Below, in pieces: positions 11,501 to 16,987 of a stretch of DNA of 18,808 bases. The notes under the pieces were generated by a model. It worked only from the letters and a program-made list of their open reading frames with translations. It was not told where the DNA came from and did not search any database. The stretch's first letter is position 1. Each line of letters opens with the position of its first letter. This stretch comes from Candidatus Cloacimonadota bacterium. Lineage in GTDB: Bacteria > Cloacimonadota > Cloacimonadia > Cloacimonadales > WRIO01. The position numbers and the translations under genes were made by a program. Location of the stretch: the NCBI GenBank assembly GCA_023230175.1, contig JALNXV010000023.1:1-18808 (forward strand). The letters run 5' to 3'.

Positions 11501-13733
11501 TCATCCTGGCAATGGTTATTTACCAGGCACACCCAATAAACCAATAGTAACTCCCTTATATGACGGTACTATAAAAATACAATGGGAAGAACCATTTTCT
11601 TATGATAATTCTATTCAATATTATTTGATTTATAGAAGAGAATATGTTAATGAAGAAAATATTAATTCAGGAAATGCGGGATTTGGAAACGAAGGATTTG
11701 GAAATACAGGATATTCAGTAAGTAAAGCTATTTGTATTGCTAAAGTAGCAAAACCATTATTAGAATATATTGATACATATTTAGAAAAAAATAAACAGTA
11801 TCAATATTCAGTTGCAGCAGTAGAATCAGATGGTAATATGAGTAATAGAAGTTTAGATTCTGATCCTATATATGCTACAGATTTAATTGCTCCAAATGTA
11901 AGTAATTTGAATTTAACTGCAACTGGTGATTTTGGTGCTATTAAATTAACTTGGAATGAAGTTGAAGGTGAAAATGGAGAAACATATGAAATATGGAGGT
12001 CGGAAACAGAAACAGGAGAATATTCTAAAATTGCTACTGTAGCAGGTTCTACAAATAATACTCAATCACAAAATAGTTATATAGATTATGATCCTCCTTC
12101 AAATATTGCTACGACTTATTGGTATAAAATAAAAGCAGTTGATAATTGGGGCAATCATTTAAAAGAAGATGGAGTTGAAAATTTTACAAATGCAATTAGT
12201 GGAGTTTCATTAAATAACTATGATGCTGGCATTGTTGTATCTTCTGCAACTTTTATAATTGGTATTGAAGGGCAACATAAAACAGCAGACTATTATGTTC
12301 CTGCGGGAAGTACGAGTGCGGAAGTTGTGATTAATCAGGTTATTGAGAGTTTACCTAGTAATGTTATTGAACATGATTTTGCTACTGGCGGGGGAAATAA
12401 TACAATAACCTTGTCTGCTAATTCTAATTCATTAAATATATATAAAGCTTTTCAAATTTCTATTATAAGTGGAACAGGAGTAGGACAAACTAAAACAATT
12501 ATAGATTATGACATTTCTACTAGGATTGCTACGGTTGATTCTAATTGGAGCACAAATCCTACTAATAATTCTGAATATGAAATTAAAGTTACATCGGGGA
12601 AAATAATATTATTAGAAGGAAGTTATTGGGTTAGTAATGCTATTTATTTAACGTCTTATACTACCTTAGAAGGACAAGGTAATAATACTGTTATAATAGT
12701 ACATTCTGATTTTACAGATACAGATATTGGAGTTATATCTAATATTAAATATAATTCATTATTTGAAGATTGTTATGATATTGGCATATCAATTAATAAT
12801 TTAAAAATTGATGGAAATACTAATTTTTATCGTTCAAATTTAAAAGGTATTAAATTAGGATATACGTTAAATAGTATTATTAATAATTGTACTATAGTAA
12901 ATTTTAAAGGTTCAAGAGGAATTATGTTGAGATATTGGAGTAATAATAATATAGTTTCAAATTGCACTATAATGAATAATGCTACTGGTATTTATTTAGC
13001 AAGTTATTCAGCTAATAATATAATTCGCAATAATTATATATGTAAAAATATAAATGGAATTAGATTATATTTTGGTGTAAATAATAATGTTATAGATAAT
13101 AATATTGTAATACAAAATACTTATTATGGAATATCAACAAGTAATAATTGTAATATTAATAATATCATAAACAATAATATTTGTTTTAATCAGAGAAATG
13201 GAATAAATTTAGATAATTGTAATAGTGCAATTATAACAAACAATTATATTGAAGGTAATGGTTCAATTGTACCTGCTTCTTCGAGTTATTATAATATTAT
13301 AATTAGCAATTATAGTTCAAACAACAATATTCAAAATAATAAAATATATAAAGGGTTATATGTAATAAATTCTGGAACTGCTACTGCTGGAACATCTACT
13401 TCTATTACATTGCCATCTACTGCATCTTCCACAAATGATTATTATAATTATAAATATATTTATATTACGGGGGGGCAAGGGGCTGGACAAAGTAGATTAA
13501 TTACTGATTATGTGGGCAGTTCAAGAGTAGTTACAGTTTCAGCTTGGAGTACTATTCCTAATAATACTTCTATATATGAAATTAGAAGTTATCCGCAATA
13601 TGGTATTTACATTGTAGATTCTAATTGTGCTGATAATTTTGTTGTGAATAATGATTTGCTTAATTCTGGAGAAGAAAATGGATTGCAAGATGGTTCAATC
13701 TCAACAGTAACTACCGCTGGAAATAGGAGTTGA
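5532..13733 (+). CDS. Giant baseplate hub/Tal - Fn3 array - beta-helix receptor-binding tail protein
   Basis: 2733 residues from TTG 5532, with AAGGGAGGT at 5517-5525. Residues 1-300 and about 549-704 resemble the phage minor structural protein/Tal hub (gp27-like): the motif AQHDWDKLNIGDIVEIEH is a typical hub segment. Two extra domains are nested in the hub: AHGLVTGDW (about 302-356) and a beta-rich block (about 420-493), set between coiled coils. An atypical Fn3-like domain (about 704-860) precedes 12 clear Fn3 domains starting near residues 867, 974, 1071, 1181, 1287, 1393, 1497, 1599, 1721, 1834, 1997 and 2119. Residues 2244-2733 are a pectate-lyase-type right-handed beta-helix: TLEGQG cap, NosD-like runs such as NNIIRNNYI, and a VVNNDLLNSG...TTAGNR ending. 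Two 'GxGQ' modules are inserted in it. A dockerin/EF-like loop (D1908, N1910, D1912, G1913, I1915, D1919) sits inside one Fn3 domain. It probably caps the tail as a trimer and binds the host glycan or surface. No catalytic residues could be assigned. Confidence 0.9.
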   Translation: MFKNIDLLKPLIKPKYFIAKPNKQIIGVLKDVYDDSTFIDIGKINELSFKIPVYIENQNHELILNPNLQFIKIKFLIKYVWGNYVEWFIIDNIQNSSNEDEDVKEVICYSLPYELNNKKIDYNTNESGSQTPEQVLNSILTKTLWTVDYINPQINNSKRTFNITKKGIVDFIINDFVKEFNCIPIFNTENRKISLFIKDEIGMNRGLKFSYNKYLQKLNHKKELQNFCTHLNIWGNNDLSIENINPTGERFIFDYSAFLYPYEEDESSNVINHSDYMSDGLASKILDYVSLLDSKKGVKQITELGTNSTTLKLTAHGLVTGDWIYNKTYDESRKVTVVDNNSVTVDSIKNQASNNEIYKFKNGTFRKLYYQREEKQDELDNKNIELFILNDEKNQILDTIGIQQENQDYYNYLINYNNSNVTKTAILHSNLYYAVMCKTSSINNITIEIDGNVKNLTTDWTVIDKLSSKTSATIECSGAGSADINIIIVNITANEYANYTDVQLINKYNIYNKQNEIAIKQDEIKFIEIDINNIETQKTTLRNEISRDEFFTQEQLNELIPYIIEDNWSCELSNEIELYEAGLNEFAKKNDIKDIININIINFLECVEAQHDWDKLNIGDIVEIEHEIFQLNYTAHISGIKPNHETGDIDIILSNFDKILNDKDKYLQDLYNSIETTDNLDKNKINWDSVATNFNNRNDRVTVIPANPVILSDGTAIDHTLNADGSCDISFEWQFNPENKNVDEFLEYNIDGFIVYVHSLDQESPFIFGSTITKDIPYNVSLYKRSYILYGVPVDRYYTFGIQAYRKVDKDIDLKGVLYSDIVQCTRTEENPYHPADAPVFEGYIGDTIASEVVDKALNSVQIDEFAPTLDTPTLTQMNNGSIKLSIPKPEAEDLNGFNIWRTTSPESNPDNAVIINNIITTYTSCPANYEYIDETVENMGYYYYWVSAFDLQGNESGKVAGNPNPIQSLDSIKPLSPTDFSAIGGWGRIDLSWNEAARTKDILKYKILISDTSNFASFTTVYSFDTKYVDFGRITTATRYYRIYSVDKAGNESINYLSGSSAAKLASDGTAPNVPVKIGTGYTLDDNGGIILSFTGSNSDDAQSYKIVRHICTGSSRQDDDGGNLIELIKHLGNITHNYTDSKLLLSKYYYYSIYCIDNSGMVSTALEIPSTGAVSAIDITPPSAPVINFDEEKIGAITIGWSKPSGNPIKYRIYQYDENGANEVELGITSALTFTDFTMSTGTATKHKYKITAIDSWDNESNKSALYPASGYLLSLTPWTADDSHAPSSTGYAFTGSSQSDGSIDLVWSGFTDTESGIGGFNIWRCLTNDSATAILVGVISTDTKHEFIDYNTIHNTNYYYWISCFDNAGNETSDLPLTSVQKYITATNTQKPTTPASITAVGRTGRIDISWTNSTSNDVVSYIIEKSINNGSSYSVLTTINTNSYTDYNINETKANITANWKYRVKSVDIIGLQSESYITTSSINLDSYVPSSGSIPSAPSISTTTSEYDGSITLTLTASSSTDVEKYRIYRSENNSNYINITEISSGTLTYKDTGLKNGQSYWYKVSAVSYTGIESSLSTKYPNDSNGKKATDSTAPSPPSDLVVIGDLGAFNLIWTEVNEKNCIYEIYRSKSGNWSDIEKIASVAGSVDELGIIKRGTYTDYTPPISNQVVWHYKIKVADAWGNLSEFSNEDSASSVINFNGDINGVPAFNIGDNIAPVQNVDDPAITLLNLINNYIQITWNPFYDEQSGIAGYNIWRYTDDQNVNDRVLIGTTGSINNTKFIDNNTAHNTVYFYWVTAYDASGNESGFPGDEGIIGNWTSIKAENKLIPQTPTNLIAIGYNGVINISWNIIDNNDVVVYEIQKTEDCTANIVKWHCLENYLVTSYIIDMAVAGVIPINNVYDLNKDGKIDDFDILICDNHGGYMTIPNEDIEYSYSNTNFYSEYNVVSKKSEIFNWRYRVRAVNSVGNCSEWCTLNVMPNLLNYHPGNGYLPGTPNKPIVTPLYDGTIKIQWEEPFSYDNSIQYYLIYRREYVNEENINSGNAGFGNEGFGNTGYSVSKAICIAKVAKPLLEYIDTYLEKNKQYQYSVAAVESDGNMSNRSLDSDPIYATDLIAPNVSNLNLTATGDFGAIKLTWNEVEGENGETYEIWRSETETGEYSKIATVAGSTNNTQSQNSYIDYDPPSNIATTYWYKIKAVDNWGNHLKEDGVENFTNAISGVSLNNYDAGIVVSSATFIIGIEGQHKTADYYVPAGSTSAEVVINQVIESLPSNVIEHDFATGGGNNTITLSANSNSLNIYKAFQISIISGTGVGQTKTIIDYDISTRIATVDSNWSTNPTNNSEYEIKVTSGKIILLEGSYWVSNAIYLTSYTTLEGQGNNTVIIVHSDFTDTDIGVISNIKYNSLFEDCYDIGISINNLKIDGNTNFYRSNLKGIKLGYTLNSIINNCTIVNFKGSRGIMLRYWSNNNIVSNCTIMNNATGIYLASYSANNIIRNNYICKNINGIRLYFGVNNNVIDNNIVIQNTYYGISTSNNCNINNIINNNICFNQRNGINLDNCNSAIITNNYIEGNGSIVPASSSYYNIIISNYSSNNNIQNNKIYKGLYVINSGTATAGTSTSITLPSTASSTNDYYNYKYIYITGGQGAGQSRLITDYVGSSRVVTVSAWSTIPNNTSIYEIRSYPQYGIYIVDSNCADNFVVNNDLLNSGEENGLQDGSISTVTTAGNRS
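8130..9389 (+). repeat. Fn3 super-repeat unit 1 (four domains A-B-C-D)
   Basis: Residues 867-1286 of the hub-fibre protein. Type A carries GFNIWR at 897-902 and a YYYWVSAFDxxGNES end. Type B has an AIGGWGRIDLSW start. Type C has DDNGGIILSF. Type D has IGAITIGW and ends AIDSWDN (W1259). The same domain order recurs twice downstream, so the array appears to have grown by four-domain blocks. Confidence 0.8.
9390..10691 (+). repeat. Fn3 super-repeat unit 2 (four domains A-B-C-D)
   Basis: Residues 1287-1720. Type A has GFNIWR from 1322 with YYYWISCFDNAGNE. Type B has AVGRTGRIDISW. Type C has YDGSITLTL. Type D has LGAFNLIW, IASVAGS and VADAWGN (W1687). The A-to-A offset from unit 1 is 425 residues. 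Confidence 0.8.
10692..12230 (+). repeat. Fn3 super-repeat unit 3 (four domains A-B-C-D, with insertions)
   Basis: Residues 1721 to about 2233. Type A has GYNIWR from 1758 with FYWVTAYDASGNES. Type B has AIGYNGVINISW but is enlarged by a calcium-loop-bearing insertion. Type C has YDGTIKIQW plus a Gly-rich loop. Type D has FGAIKLTW, IATVAGS and AVDNWGN (W2206). Its D domain is especially close to that of unit 2. The right boundary is approximate. Confidence 0.78.
11670..11714 (+). repeat. 15-bp tandem repeat encoding GNAGF-GNEGF-GNTGY
   Basis: Three in-frame 15-bp units (11670-11684, 11685-11699, 11700-11714) encode a glycine-rich pentapeptide repeat at residues 2047-2061. It lies within the C-type Fn3 domain of the third super-repeat, where units 1 and 2 have no such loop. 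It probably forms an exposed loop; a binding role is speculative. Confidence 0.8.
12360..12590 (+). repeat. Inserted 'GxGQ' beta-module, copy 1
   Basis: Residues 2277-2353. Its pattern is TITLxxxxN, then SGTGVGQTKTIIDYD, then RIATVDSNW, ending YEIKV. It sits between the ESLPS and GKIILLEG segments, which are normally adjacent in pectate-lyase-type beta-helix caps, so it looks like a domain inserted into the helix N-cap. Copy 2 is at 13371-13589. Function unknown. Confidence 0.75.
13371..13589 (+). repeat. Inserted 'GxGQ' beta-module, copy 2
   Basis: Residues 2614-2686. It shows the same pattern as copy 1: TSITLPS, then GGQGAGQSRLITDY, then RVVTVSAWS, ending YEIRS. It interrupts the distal beta-helix rungs, which resume with YGIYIVDSN. 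It contains a run of seven G at 13469-13475, unusual in this AT-rich sequence. Confidence 0.75.
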
Positions 13734-13739
13734 TATAAT

Positions 13740-14198
13740 TTGTATGTAAGAGTTGGAGATGGGATTCCTGAATTTGCCATAGGAATATTTGTTGTTGAAA
13801 GTGATGAAATAACATTAAGAGAAATAAATGAGCTAAGTATATATGCAAAAAATAATAATCAAATAATTACTTATAAAAATTATGAATATAATTTAATTGT
13901 TGAAATACTTAATAAGTATAATTTGAGTTTTATCTATAATAAAATTAATACTAATGAATTAATAGAAAAAACCAAAAATATTAAATTTAATTCTCCTAAA
14001 GAAGTAATTAATTTTTTAGAAGATAATATTGAACCAGAATCTCAAATTATTCCTAATCTTAAAAACGATAAAGATTTATTAGGAAAACAATTGATAAGTT
14101 CTGAATTATCAGTTTTGGGTTTGCAACAAGAAAATCAAATACTTGGTCAACAACTTGTTAATTTAGAATTAAAACTATTAGAATTGAGTGTTGAATAA
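13740..14198 (+). CDS. Small coiled-coil phage protein of unknown function
   Basis: 152 residues from TTG 13740, with AGGAG at 13725-13729 overlapping the end of the hub-fibre gene. The N-terminal half is a small mixed alpha/beta region (MYVRVGDGIPEFAIGIF...). The C-terminal 40 residues form a Leu/Gln heptad repeat (LGKQL, VLGLQQENQILGQQL, LELKLLEL). Small proteins ending in this LGQQL-type coil often sit between the last large tail gene and XkdX in Bacillota phages, so a tail-tip or assembly role is plausible. I do not recognise a named family. A hairpin follows the stop codon. Confidence 0.75.
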   Translation: MYVRVGDGIPEFAIGIFVVESDEITLREINELSIYAKNNNQIITYKNYEYNLIVEILNKYNLSFIYNKINTNELIEKTKNIKFNSPKEVINFLEDNIEPESQIIPNLKNDKDLLGKQLISSELSVLGLQQENQILGQQLVNLELKLLELSVE

Positions 14199-14207
14199 AA
14201 TTAAATT

Positions 14208-14240
14208 AGAGGGAATTTGGCAATATTAATTCCCTCTTTT
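14208..14240 (+). terminator. Hairpin with short T-tract upstream of the XkdX-like gene
   Basis: A perfect 10-bp stem, agagggaatt (14208-14217) with aattccctct (14228-14237), encloses a 10-nt loop and is followed by TTTT. It looks like a modest intrinsic terminator. There is no room for a promoter between it and the next gene, so XkdX must depend on read-through. Confidence 0.65.
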
Positions 14241-14267
14241 AATTAATAAAGAAAAGAGATGATTTTA

Positions 14268-14399
14268 TTGAATGATTTTGAACGTATAAAATTATATTTT
14301 TCTAAAAATTGGTGTAATAAAGAACAATTACGTCAGTATGTTGAATTTAATAAAATAACTCAAGAAGAATATAAAATAATTTGTGGGGAAAATTATTAA
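14268..14399 (+). CDS. xkdX: XkdX family small phage protein
   Basis: 43 residues from TTG 14268. The pattern ERIKLYFSKNWCNKEQLRQY, then VEFNKITQEEYKIICGENY, matches the XkdX family: a short helix, an acid/aromatic hinge, and an ending close to I-T-x-E-(E/D)-Y-K-x-I-x-G. XkdX proteins of PBSX-like and many Bacillota phages are 40-60 residues and lie just after the tail-tip genes; their function is unknown. An in-frame ATG lies at 14259 but sits directly against the purine-rich AAAGAGATGAT stretch, too close for a normal spacer, so TTG 14268 is preferred. A hairpin precedes it and a promoter for the next gene follows it. Confidence 0.82.
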   Translation: MNDFERIKLYFSKNWCNKEQLRQYVEFNKITQEEYKIICGENY

Positions 14400-14406
14400 T
14401 TAAGGA

Positions 14407-14435
14407 TTGTTATTAGTGTGAATTTTAGGTATAAT
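14407..14435 (+). promoter_or_regulatory. Vegetative (sigma-A type) promoter for the CFI-box surface protein
   Basis: TTGTTA (14407-14412), a 17-nt spacer, and a perfect TATAAT (14430-14435). Transcription should begin near 14442, just before the AAGGGGTGG ribosome site at 14446-14454, giving a very short leader. Housekeeping-type elements suggest expression independent of the late phage operon. Confidence 0.65.
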
Positions 14436-14459
14436 TAGAAATAAAAAGGGGTGGTTTTA

Positions 14460-16049
14460 ATGAAGTATTTAAAAAAACAAATAGTATTTTTTCTAATTAT
14501 ATCTTTTATTTGTTTCTTTAATTGTAATACTGTTTTTGCTTCAGAAAATAATGATCGTGGGGCTTGTTATGGAATAAGTTCTGTAAAAGATATTAATGGA
14601 AATGATTTATTATATGGAAAAATTATAGCATATGTTCAAACTGATAAAATTGCTACTTATTTCATAGAAAATGGTAAGGATTTTCATATCGAGCCAGGAT
14701 ATTATCCATTGATTATTCCTTATAATTTAGAAGATATTAATAAGGAAATTAAATTTTTTGTAGAAATTGATGATATTTCTATTGAGGCCATTCCTGATTT
14801 TCAAGTTATACTTGATAATAATCATCAAGATGAAACTTTTGGAACATTAATCAATCTAACAGTTTCCAATTTACCTTCATTAATAACAAGTTTTGATATA
14901 GAATATAATAATCAAATATTATCAGATGATATTATTACAGTTAATAAAGGAGATTTAAATAATATTTGTATTAAAGTATATGGTGATTATTCTAATGGAG
15001 ATAGAAAAGAAATTACTAATAAATGTGAGTATAGTGGTAATGGAGATGTAATTAAATTAGTAGATTTTGGTGAATTTAAATTTTTAAAATGGGAGAATAA
15101 CGATATAAATGTGTCTTATGGTAATTTAAAAAAGAAATTATCGTTTAATATTATTGATAATCCTCCTACCCTATTTACTTCATCGCTCACGGATAATGCA
15201 ACAGATATATCAATCAATAATACTTTTACTTTTCATTTCGATAAATCAATTTCACAAGGTAATAATTTTGGTTCTATATCTTTACTTAATTCTGATGGAG
15301 TTCCTGTAGGGATTACAAAAACAGTATCAAGTGATACTTTAATAATCAAACCAATAATAGATTTAAAATATGACTCAAGTTATATTTTATCAATTCCTTC
15401 AAATTCAATTAAAAATTTAGGTACTATGGGGAATACTGAAAATATACTTTATCATTTTACTACTATCTCCGAAGTTCCTATTGATACAATAGCAAAATCA
15501 ATTTCAGTTGAAAGTTCAGGAGGAATTGATACAGTAGAAATTATTCCAAATGTACACACTTATACTTTTACATTACCGGAAGGAACAACAATTAGTCCAA
15601 CAATTTCTGTTGATACAGGTAATAATCAAGCAACAGTAGTAATTCCTCCTATATCAATAATTCCTGGGTCTGTTGAAATAACAATTAGATCAAAAGATGG
15701 CACTAAGGTTGAAAAATATATTATTAATATTGAGTTAGGAAATAATGACCAATGTTTTATAGCAACAGCCGCTTATGGTAGTTTATTAGAACCACACGTT
15801 CAAGTTTTACGTAAATTTAGAGACAATATATTGATGCAATTTAATGTAGGTAGATGGTTTGTAAAGAATTATTATCATTATTCCCCTCCTATTGCTAATA
15901 TAATCGCAAATAATGAAGTATTAAAATTTGTGGTTAGGATGATTTTAACACCTATTATTTTTAGCATTGAGTATTGGAAGGGGTTATTAATTAGTTTAAT
16001 AGGGGTGGGTATTGTAATAGGATGGAGAAGAAAAATTGTATTAAATTAA
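14460..16049 (+). CDS. Secreted, membrane-anchored Ig-like protein with CFI-box C-terminal domain (moron candidate)
   Basis: 529 residues from ATG 14460 (AAGGGGTGG five bases upstream; the in-frame GTG 14451 overlaps that site). Residues 1-27 are a signal peptide: KK, a hydrophobic core, and V-F-A before S28. A novel N-terminal region of about 200 residues follows. Residues 233-338 resemble an SbsA/Big_5 Ig-like domain (DNPPTLFTSS, NNTFTFHFDKSI, a YHFTT end). Residues 341-428 resemble a cadherin-like beta-sandwich (SISVESSGG, TYTFTLPEGTTISPTISV, VEKYIINIEL). The CFI-box starts at C432 (CFIATAAYGS) and continues PHVQVLRKFRD, YYHYSPPIA and LKFVVRMILTP, matching the conserved family pattern. Two hydrophobic segments and a terminal WRRK suggest a membrane anchor with the chain displayed outside the host. 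CFI-box function is unknown. With its own promoter and terminator inside a tail operon, it looks like a moron: a lysogen surface protein or possibly an exclusion factor. The virion-protein alternative is less likely because of the signal peptide. Confidence 0.88.
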   Translation: MKYLKKQIVFFLIISFICFFNCNTVFASENNDRGACYGISSVKDINGNDLLYGKIIAYVQTDKIATYFIENGKDFHIEPGYYPLIIPYNLEDINKEIKFFVEIDDISIEAIPDFQVILDNNHQDETFGTLINLTVSNLPSLITSFDIEYNNQILSDDIITVNKGDLNNICIKVYGDYSNGDRKEITNKCEYSGNGDVIKLVDFGEFKFLKWENNDINVSYGNLKKKLSFNIIDNPPTLFTSSLTDNATDISINNTFTFHFDKSISQGNNFGSISLLNSDGVPVGITKTVSSDTLIIKPIIDLKYDSSYILSIPSNSIKNLGTMGNTENILYHFTTISEVPIDTIAKSISVESSGGIDTVEIIPNVHTYTFTLPEGTTISPTISVDTGNNQATVVIPPISIIPGSVEITIRSKDGTKVEKYIINIELGNNDQCFIATAAYGSLLEPHVQVLRKFRDNILMQFNVGRWFVKNYYHYSPPIANIIANNEVLKFVVRMILTPIIFSIEYWKGLLISLIGVGIVIGWRRKIVLN

Positions 16050-16094
16050 TTTTAAGATATTTTTAAATATTAAATATAAGAAATACAAATATTT

Positions 16095-16124
16095 ATAATC
16101 CCCTTCTTATAGGGGATTATTTTT
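16095..16124 (+). terminator. Rho-independent terminator after the CFI-box gene
   Basis: The 9-bp stem ataatcccc (16095-16103) pairs with ggggattat (16112-16120) around an 8-nt loop and is followed by a T run (16120-16124). It is well formed and close to the stop at 16049. The next gene's ribosome site begins directly after it, with no promoter in between. Confidence 0.82.
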
Positions 16125-16137
16125 GTGAGGTGATTTT

Positions 16138-16446
16138 TTGAATCCATATAATAGAATTATTGAATATTCATATCGTAAAGGAACAGAAGAAGACCCTTAT
16201 ATTGAAATAAATGAAAATAAAGTTATAACTAATGGAATTATAACTCTTATTGAAATTCCAGATGATTTTAATCATGTAAAAATAAATAATATGAATGAAA
16301 TATATTCAAATAATATAATTTCATCTGATCAATTTTATGTTGACTATATTTCAGGAGCAGTTTATTTCCATCCTGATTTAGAAAATGAAAATATTGAAGT
16401 TAATTATTATGGTAAAGGTATGATAATTAGAGGATATGGATATTAG
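16138..16446 (+). CDS. Small tail-fibre N-terminal-type structural protein
   Basis: 102 residues from TTG 16138, behind TGAGGTGAT. It starts NRIIEYSYRKGTEEDPY and carries the sequence SDQFYVDYISGAVYFHPDL, then IEVNYYGKGMI. That Y-VDY-G-(I/V)-x-F and NYYGKG pattern is common at the N-terminus of tail-fibre or baseplate-appendage proteins of Gram-positive phages. Here it stands alone as a complete small protein, so it may be an adaptor connecting a fibre to the baseplate. It lies 16 bases before the next fibre-like gene and was probably co-transcribed with it. Role inferred from pattern and position. Confidence 0.7.
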   Translation: MNPYNRIIEYSYRKGTEEDPYIEINENKVITNGIITLIEIPDDFNHVKINNMNEIYSNNIISSDQFYVDYISGAVYFHPDLENENIEVNYYGKGMIIRGYGY

Positions 16447-16462
16447 AATGTGAGGTGAATAT

Positions 16463-16837
16463 ATGGCTAATCAAACTACTTATTATAATATGACAAAACC
16501 AAGTCAAGGGGATTTAAATTGGAATATACCTATTAATACTAATTTTGATATTGTAGATCAGGAAATGCATAACCAAAAAAAAAGAGTAGAAAATTTAATT
16601 ACTGGTATGCCTCAAGATTCAGAAGTAATTGATGCTAGACGTTCTGCACAAAGAAATACTACATATGCAACTTTAGATGCTAGATTAGAAGATATTGAAT
16701 TAAAAGGATTGAGAAAAGATGTGGCAGATACTAAAAGTGGTGATCTAACTATGGTTAATGGTTCTGGTATTGTATTTGGTAATATTAAATTTGTATTTAA
16801 TTCAGGGTTGGGGACTATAGATATAGTAACAGTGTAA
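16463..16837 (+). CDS. Short tail-fibre-like protein
   Basis: 124 residues from ATG 16463 with GAGGTGA upstream. The N-terminus (YYNMTKPSQGDLNWNIPINTN, then DIVDQEM) is a typical tail-fibre lead-in. It is followed by PQDSEVIDARRSAQRNTTYA and LDARLEDIE, a well-known phage fibre/baseplate segment (P-x-x-SEVxDAR...TL..RL). A short beta-rich tail (SGDLTMVNGSGIVFGNIKF...) ends the protein; in larger fibres this region leads into a long shaft. It looks like a fibre head without a shaft, either a short decoration or a remnant of a longer fibre. The stop and the following spacer show no continuation in another frame that I could see. Confidence 0.75.
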   Translation: MANQTTYYNMTKPSQGDLNWNIPINTNFDIVDQEMHNQKKRVENLITGMPQDSEVIDARRSAQRNTTYATLDARLEDIELKGLRKDVADTKSGDLTMVNGSGIVFGNIKFVFNSGLGTIDIVTV

Positions 16838-16871
16838 TAATTCATATTAAATTTGAAATATAATATTTTAA

Positions 16872-16889
16872 ACCAAATGTGTATTTGGT
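16872..16889. repeat. Short perfect inverted repeat in the spacer
   Basis: accaaat (16872-16878) and atttggt (16883-16889) flank a 4-nt loop, just downstream of a TATAAT (16859-16864) that lacks a good -35 element. It may be a small RNA hairpin or an operator-like palindrome; neither is proven. The 193-base spacer 16838-17030 holds otherwise only the terminator below and no convincing reading frame. Confidence 0.4.
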
Positions 16890-16958
16890 ATATACTGAAT
16901 TTTTGCTTTGAAAAACAGAGTATTAGAGAGTAAAACAAAGGAAATAAGAGATAAATTG

Positions 16959-16987
16959 AGGCGTTTTTTGGATGAAACGTCTTTTTT
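16959..16987 (+). terminator. Rho-independent terminator upstream of the 17031 gene
   Basis: aggcgttt (16959-16966) pairs with aaacgtct (16975-16982) with one G-U pair and an 8-nt loop, followed by six T (16982-16987). It probably ends the 16138-16837 transcript. As at 4698 and 16095, it sits shortly before a ribosome site with no clear promoter between. Confidence 0.72.

Noticed and set aside
12750..13350. Dense short repeats (aataataat-type) that could suggest a CRISPR array or minisatellite
   Set aside because: They are Asn-rich codons of beta-helix rungs; no constant repeat with unique spacers.
13371..13733. Possible variable repeat of a diversity-generating retroelement at the C-terminus of the receptor-binding protein
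   Set aside because: No C-type lectin fold, no matching template repeat in the window and no reverse transcriptase. The duplicated module is diverged at all positions, not only at adenines.
5532..13733. Enzymatic pectate lyase or NosD function for the beta-helix end
   Set aside because: Only the fold is supported; no catalytic residue set can be assigned from sequence alone, and the context favours receptor binding.
16859..16896. Promoter based on TATAAT 16859-16864 or TATACT 16891-16896
   Set aside because: No acceptable -35 hexamer at 16-18 nt spacing for either, and TATAAT is expected by chance in such AT-rich DNA; mentioned only with the inverted repeat.
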